A DNA stretch of 50,172 nucleotides from an uncultured Psychrobacillus sp. (GTDB taxonomy: Bacteria; Bacillota; Bacilli; Bacillales_A; Planococcaceae): NCBI GenBank assembly GCA_934234185.1, contig CAKQHO010000013.1:1-50172 (forward strand), written 5' to 3'. The notes beneath the pieces were generated by a model. That model made no database searches. It had not been told where the DNA came from and saw only the letters and a program-made list of their open reading frames with translations. The position numbers and the translations under genes were made by a program. Positions 49,291-50,172 of this stretch are shown here, one piece after another (position 1 is the stretch's first letter; each line of letters starts with the position of its first letter).

Positions 49291-50172
49291 TTAATTCAAT
49301 TTCCTTATAACAATAGATGCATCTACTATCACTTCAGTTCCTCCAGCCGTAGGAAAAAGTGTAACTTCTGAGTTAGAAGCATCATTTCTTAGCGTTAGTA
49401 CATCACCCGCATTTAAGGTCAAGATTACCTGTCCGTTATTTTGTATAGCACCTGATCCCGATCCATATCTTGATTCGGGAACTACTGTCCCATTTACAAA
49501 TAAAGAAAACTGGCTTGGTCCGTTTGTTGTTACCGAGTACGTAATGTCATAGTCTCCAGCTGTCTCAACAACGATCTCAGCTTCCCCAGGAGTGTGAGTA
49601 ACTCCTGGTGTAATCACTCCATTCGAACTAAAGTTAACACTCTCTCCTATTGCCACTGTTTGTGGATTAACTGCATTATTATTAAAGATATATCCGTATA
49701 CAGTTGATACAGTTCCTGTGGCACCAGTTGGACCGGTTGGACCTGTAGCTCCGGTTGGACCCGTTACTCCGGTTGCTCCGGTTGGACCTGTAGCTCCGGT
49801 TTCACCCGTTGCTCCGGTTGGACCCGTTACTCCGGTTATTCCCGTTGGACCTGTCGGACCGGTTTCACCCGTTGCTCCTGTTGGACCGGTTGCCCCTGTT
49901 ACGCCCGTTGGACCCGTTGGACCTGTAGCTCCGCTTACACCCGTTGCTCCCGTTGGACCGGTTGGACCCGTTACTCCGGTTGCTCCCGTTACTCCGGTTA
50001 CTCCGGTTGGACCTGTCGGACCTGTAGCTCCGGTTACACCAGTTACTCCGGTTGGACCTGTCGGACCTGTAGCTCCGGTTACACCTGTTACTCCGGTTGG
50101 ACCTGTCGGACCTGTTGCCCCTGTTACGCCCGTTGCTCCAGTTGGACCGGTCGCTCCGGTTACACCTGTTAC
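49291..50172 (-). CDS. Collagen-like surface protein with BclA-type C-terminal domain, 5' end outside window
   Basis: The minus frame is open from the right edge to 49291, 293 residues plus stop. From the edge to about 49728 it is pure Gly-X-Thr triplets (X mostly Pro, Val or Ala), about 50 of them. A short linker (VSTVYGYIFNNNAVNPQTVA) leads to a C-terminal beta-sandwich of about 120 residues resembling the C1q/TNF-like trimer domain of exosporium BclA (GVITPGVTHTPGEAEIVVE, GDYDITYSV, SGAIQNNGQVILTL). Thr in nearly every triplet gives dense O-glycosylation sites. It is likely an exosporium or cell-surface filament protein. The start is not in the window. Confidence 0.93.
   Translation of the reverse strand, partial: VTGVTGATGPTGATGVTGATGPTGPTGVTGVTGATGPTGPTGVTGVTGATGPTGPTGVTGVTGATGVTGPTGPTGATGVSGATGPTGPTGVTGATGPTGATGETGPTGPTGITGVTGPTGATGETGATGPTGATGVTGPTGATGPTGPTGATGTVSTVYGYIFNNNAVNPQTVAIGESVNFSSNGVITPGVTHTPGEAEIVVETAGDYDITYSVTTNGPSQFSLFVNGTVVPESRYGSGSGAIQNNGQVILTLNAGDVLTLRNDASNSEVTLFPTAGGTEVIVDASIVIRKLN

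Noticed and set aside
49720..50172. Intergenic satellite of 9-bp units
   Set aside because: The minus frame reads as unbroken Gly-X-Thr collagen triplets joined to a BclA-like domain, so it is coding.

Overview
The window looks like the chromosome of a low-GC, Gram-positive, spore-forming member of the Bacillales, probably on the Planococcaceae/Psychrobacillus side. The evidence is the Bacillus-type gene repertoire (AGGAGG ribosome sites, T-box and preQ1 leaders, WalR-, Fur- and MhqR-like operators, an RsbK/RsbM/RsbY-like stress module and a BclA-like collagen protein). The genus is an inference. I see no rRNA, tRNA, insertion sequence, prophage or CRISPR array.

Layout. 1-5.9 kb is amino-acid metabolism: a SerB/YsaA-like phosphatase cut by the left edge, a convergent T-box-controlled aminotransferase-serA operon, and a divergent aspartate kinase. 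5.9-18.7 kb is mixed housekeeping: a DUF975 protein, a Nudix-GNAT fusion, a possible structured RNA, an MFS exporter, a HAD phosphatase, an operon of S66 peptidase, FAD oxidoreductase and soluble PAS chemoreceptor, a YpfJ-type metalloprotease, dapF, a WalR-type cell-wall hydrolase, a Nudix hydrolase and a polysaccharide deacetylase. 18.7-24 kb holds a queT gene behind a preQ1 riboswitch with two 126-bp tandem repeats wedged between promoter and aptamer, an MhqA/MhqO-type dioxygenase, a small phospholipase A2-like protein, an ECF sigma factor with an anti-sigma whose sensor domain is duplicated, and a GNAT gene behind a 40-bp perfect palindrome.

24-31.7 kb has an acyl-CoA ligase/CoA-racemase pair and a complete Fur-box siderophore uptake operon (binding protein, two permeases, ATPase, esterase). 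31.7-39.4 kb has a phospholipase-D-like membrane protein, a DUF1540 peptide, a Nudix hydrolase and the stress module: REC-PP2C phosphatase (RsbY-like), CheR methyltransferase (RsbM-like) and a hybrid histidine kinase (RsbK-like) broken by one in-frame TGA. 39.8-45.5 kb is a full ribose operon, rbsRKDACB, with an operator at its transcription start. 45.6-50.2 kb has a lipoprotein, a PadR/DUF2812 pair with a triple direct-repeat operator, a YwaF-like membrane protein, and a TPR glycosyltransferase next to a collagen-like surface protein that runs off the right edge.

The most unusual signals outside genes are two unrelated arrays of short motifs, each spaced at exactly 21 bp, both in convergent intergenic gaps (792-918 and 23141-23236); the repeats inserted in the queT leader; the unassigned structured RNA at about 7780-8000; and the stop codon in the rsbK-like kinase.
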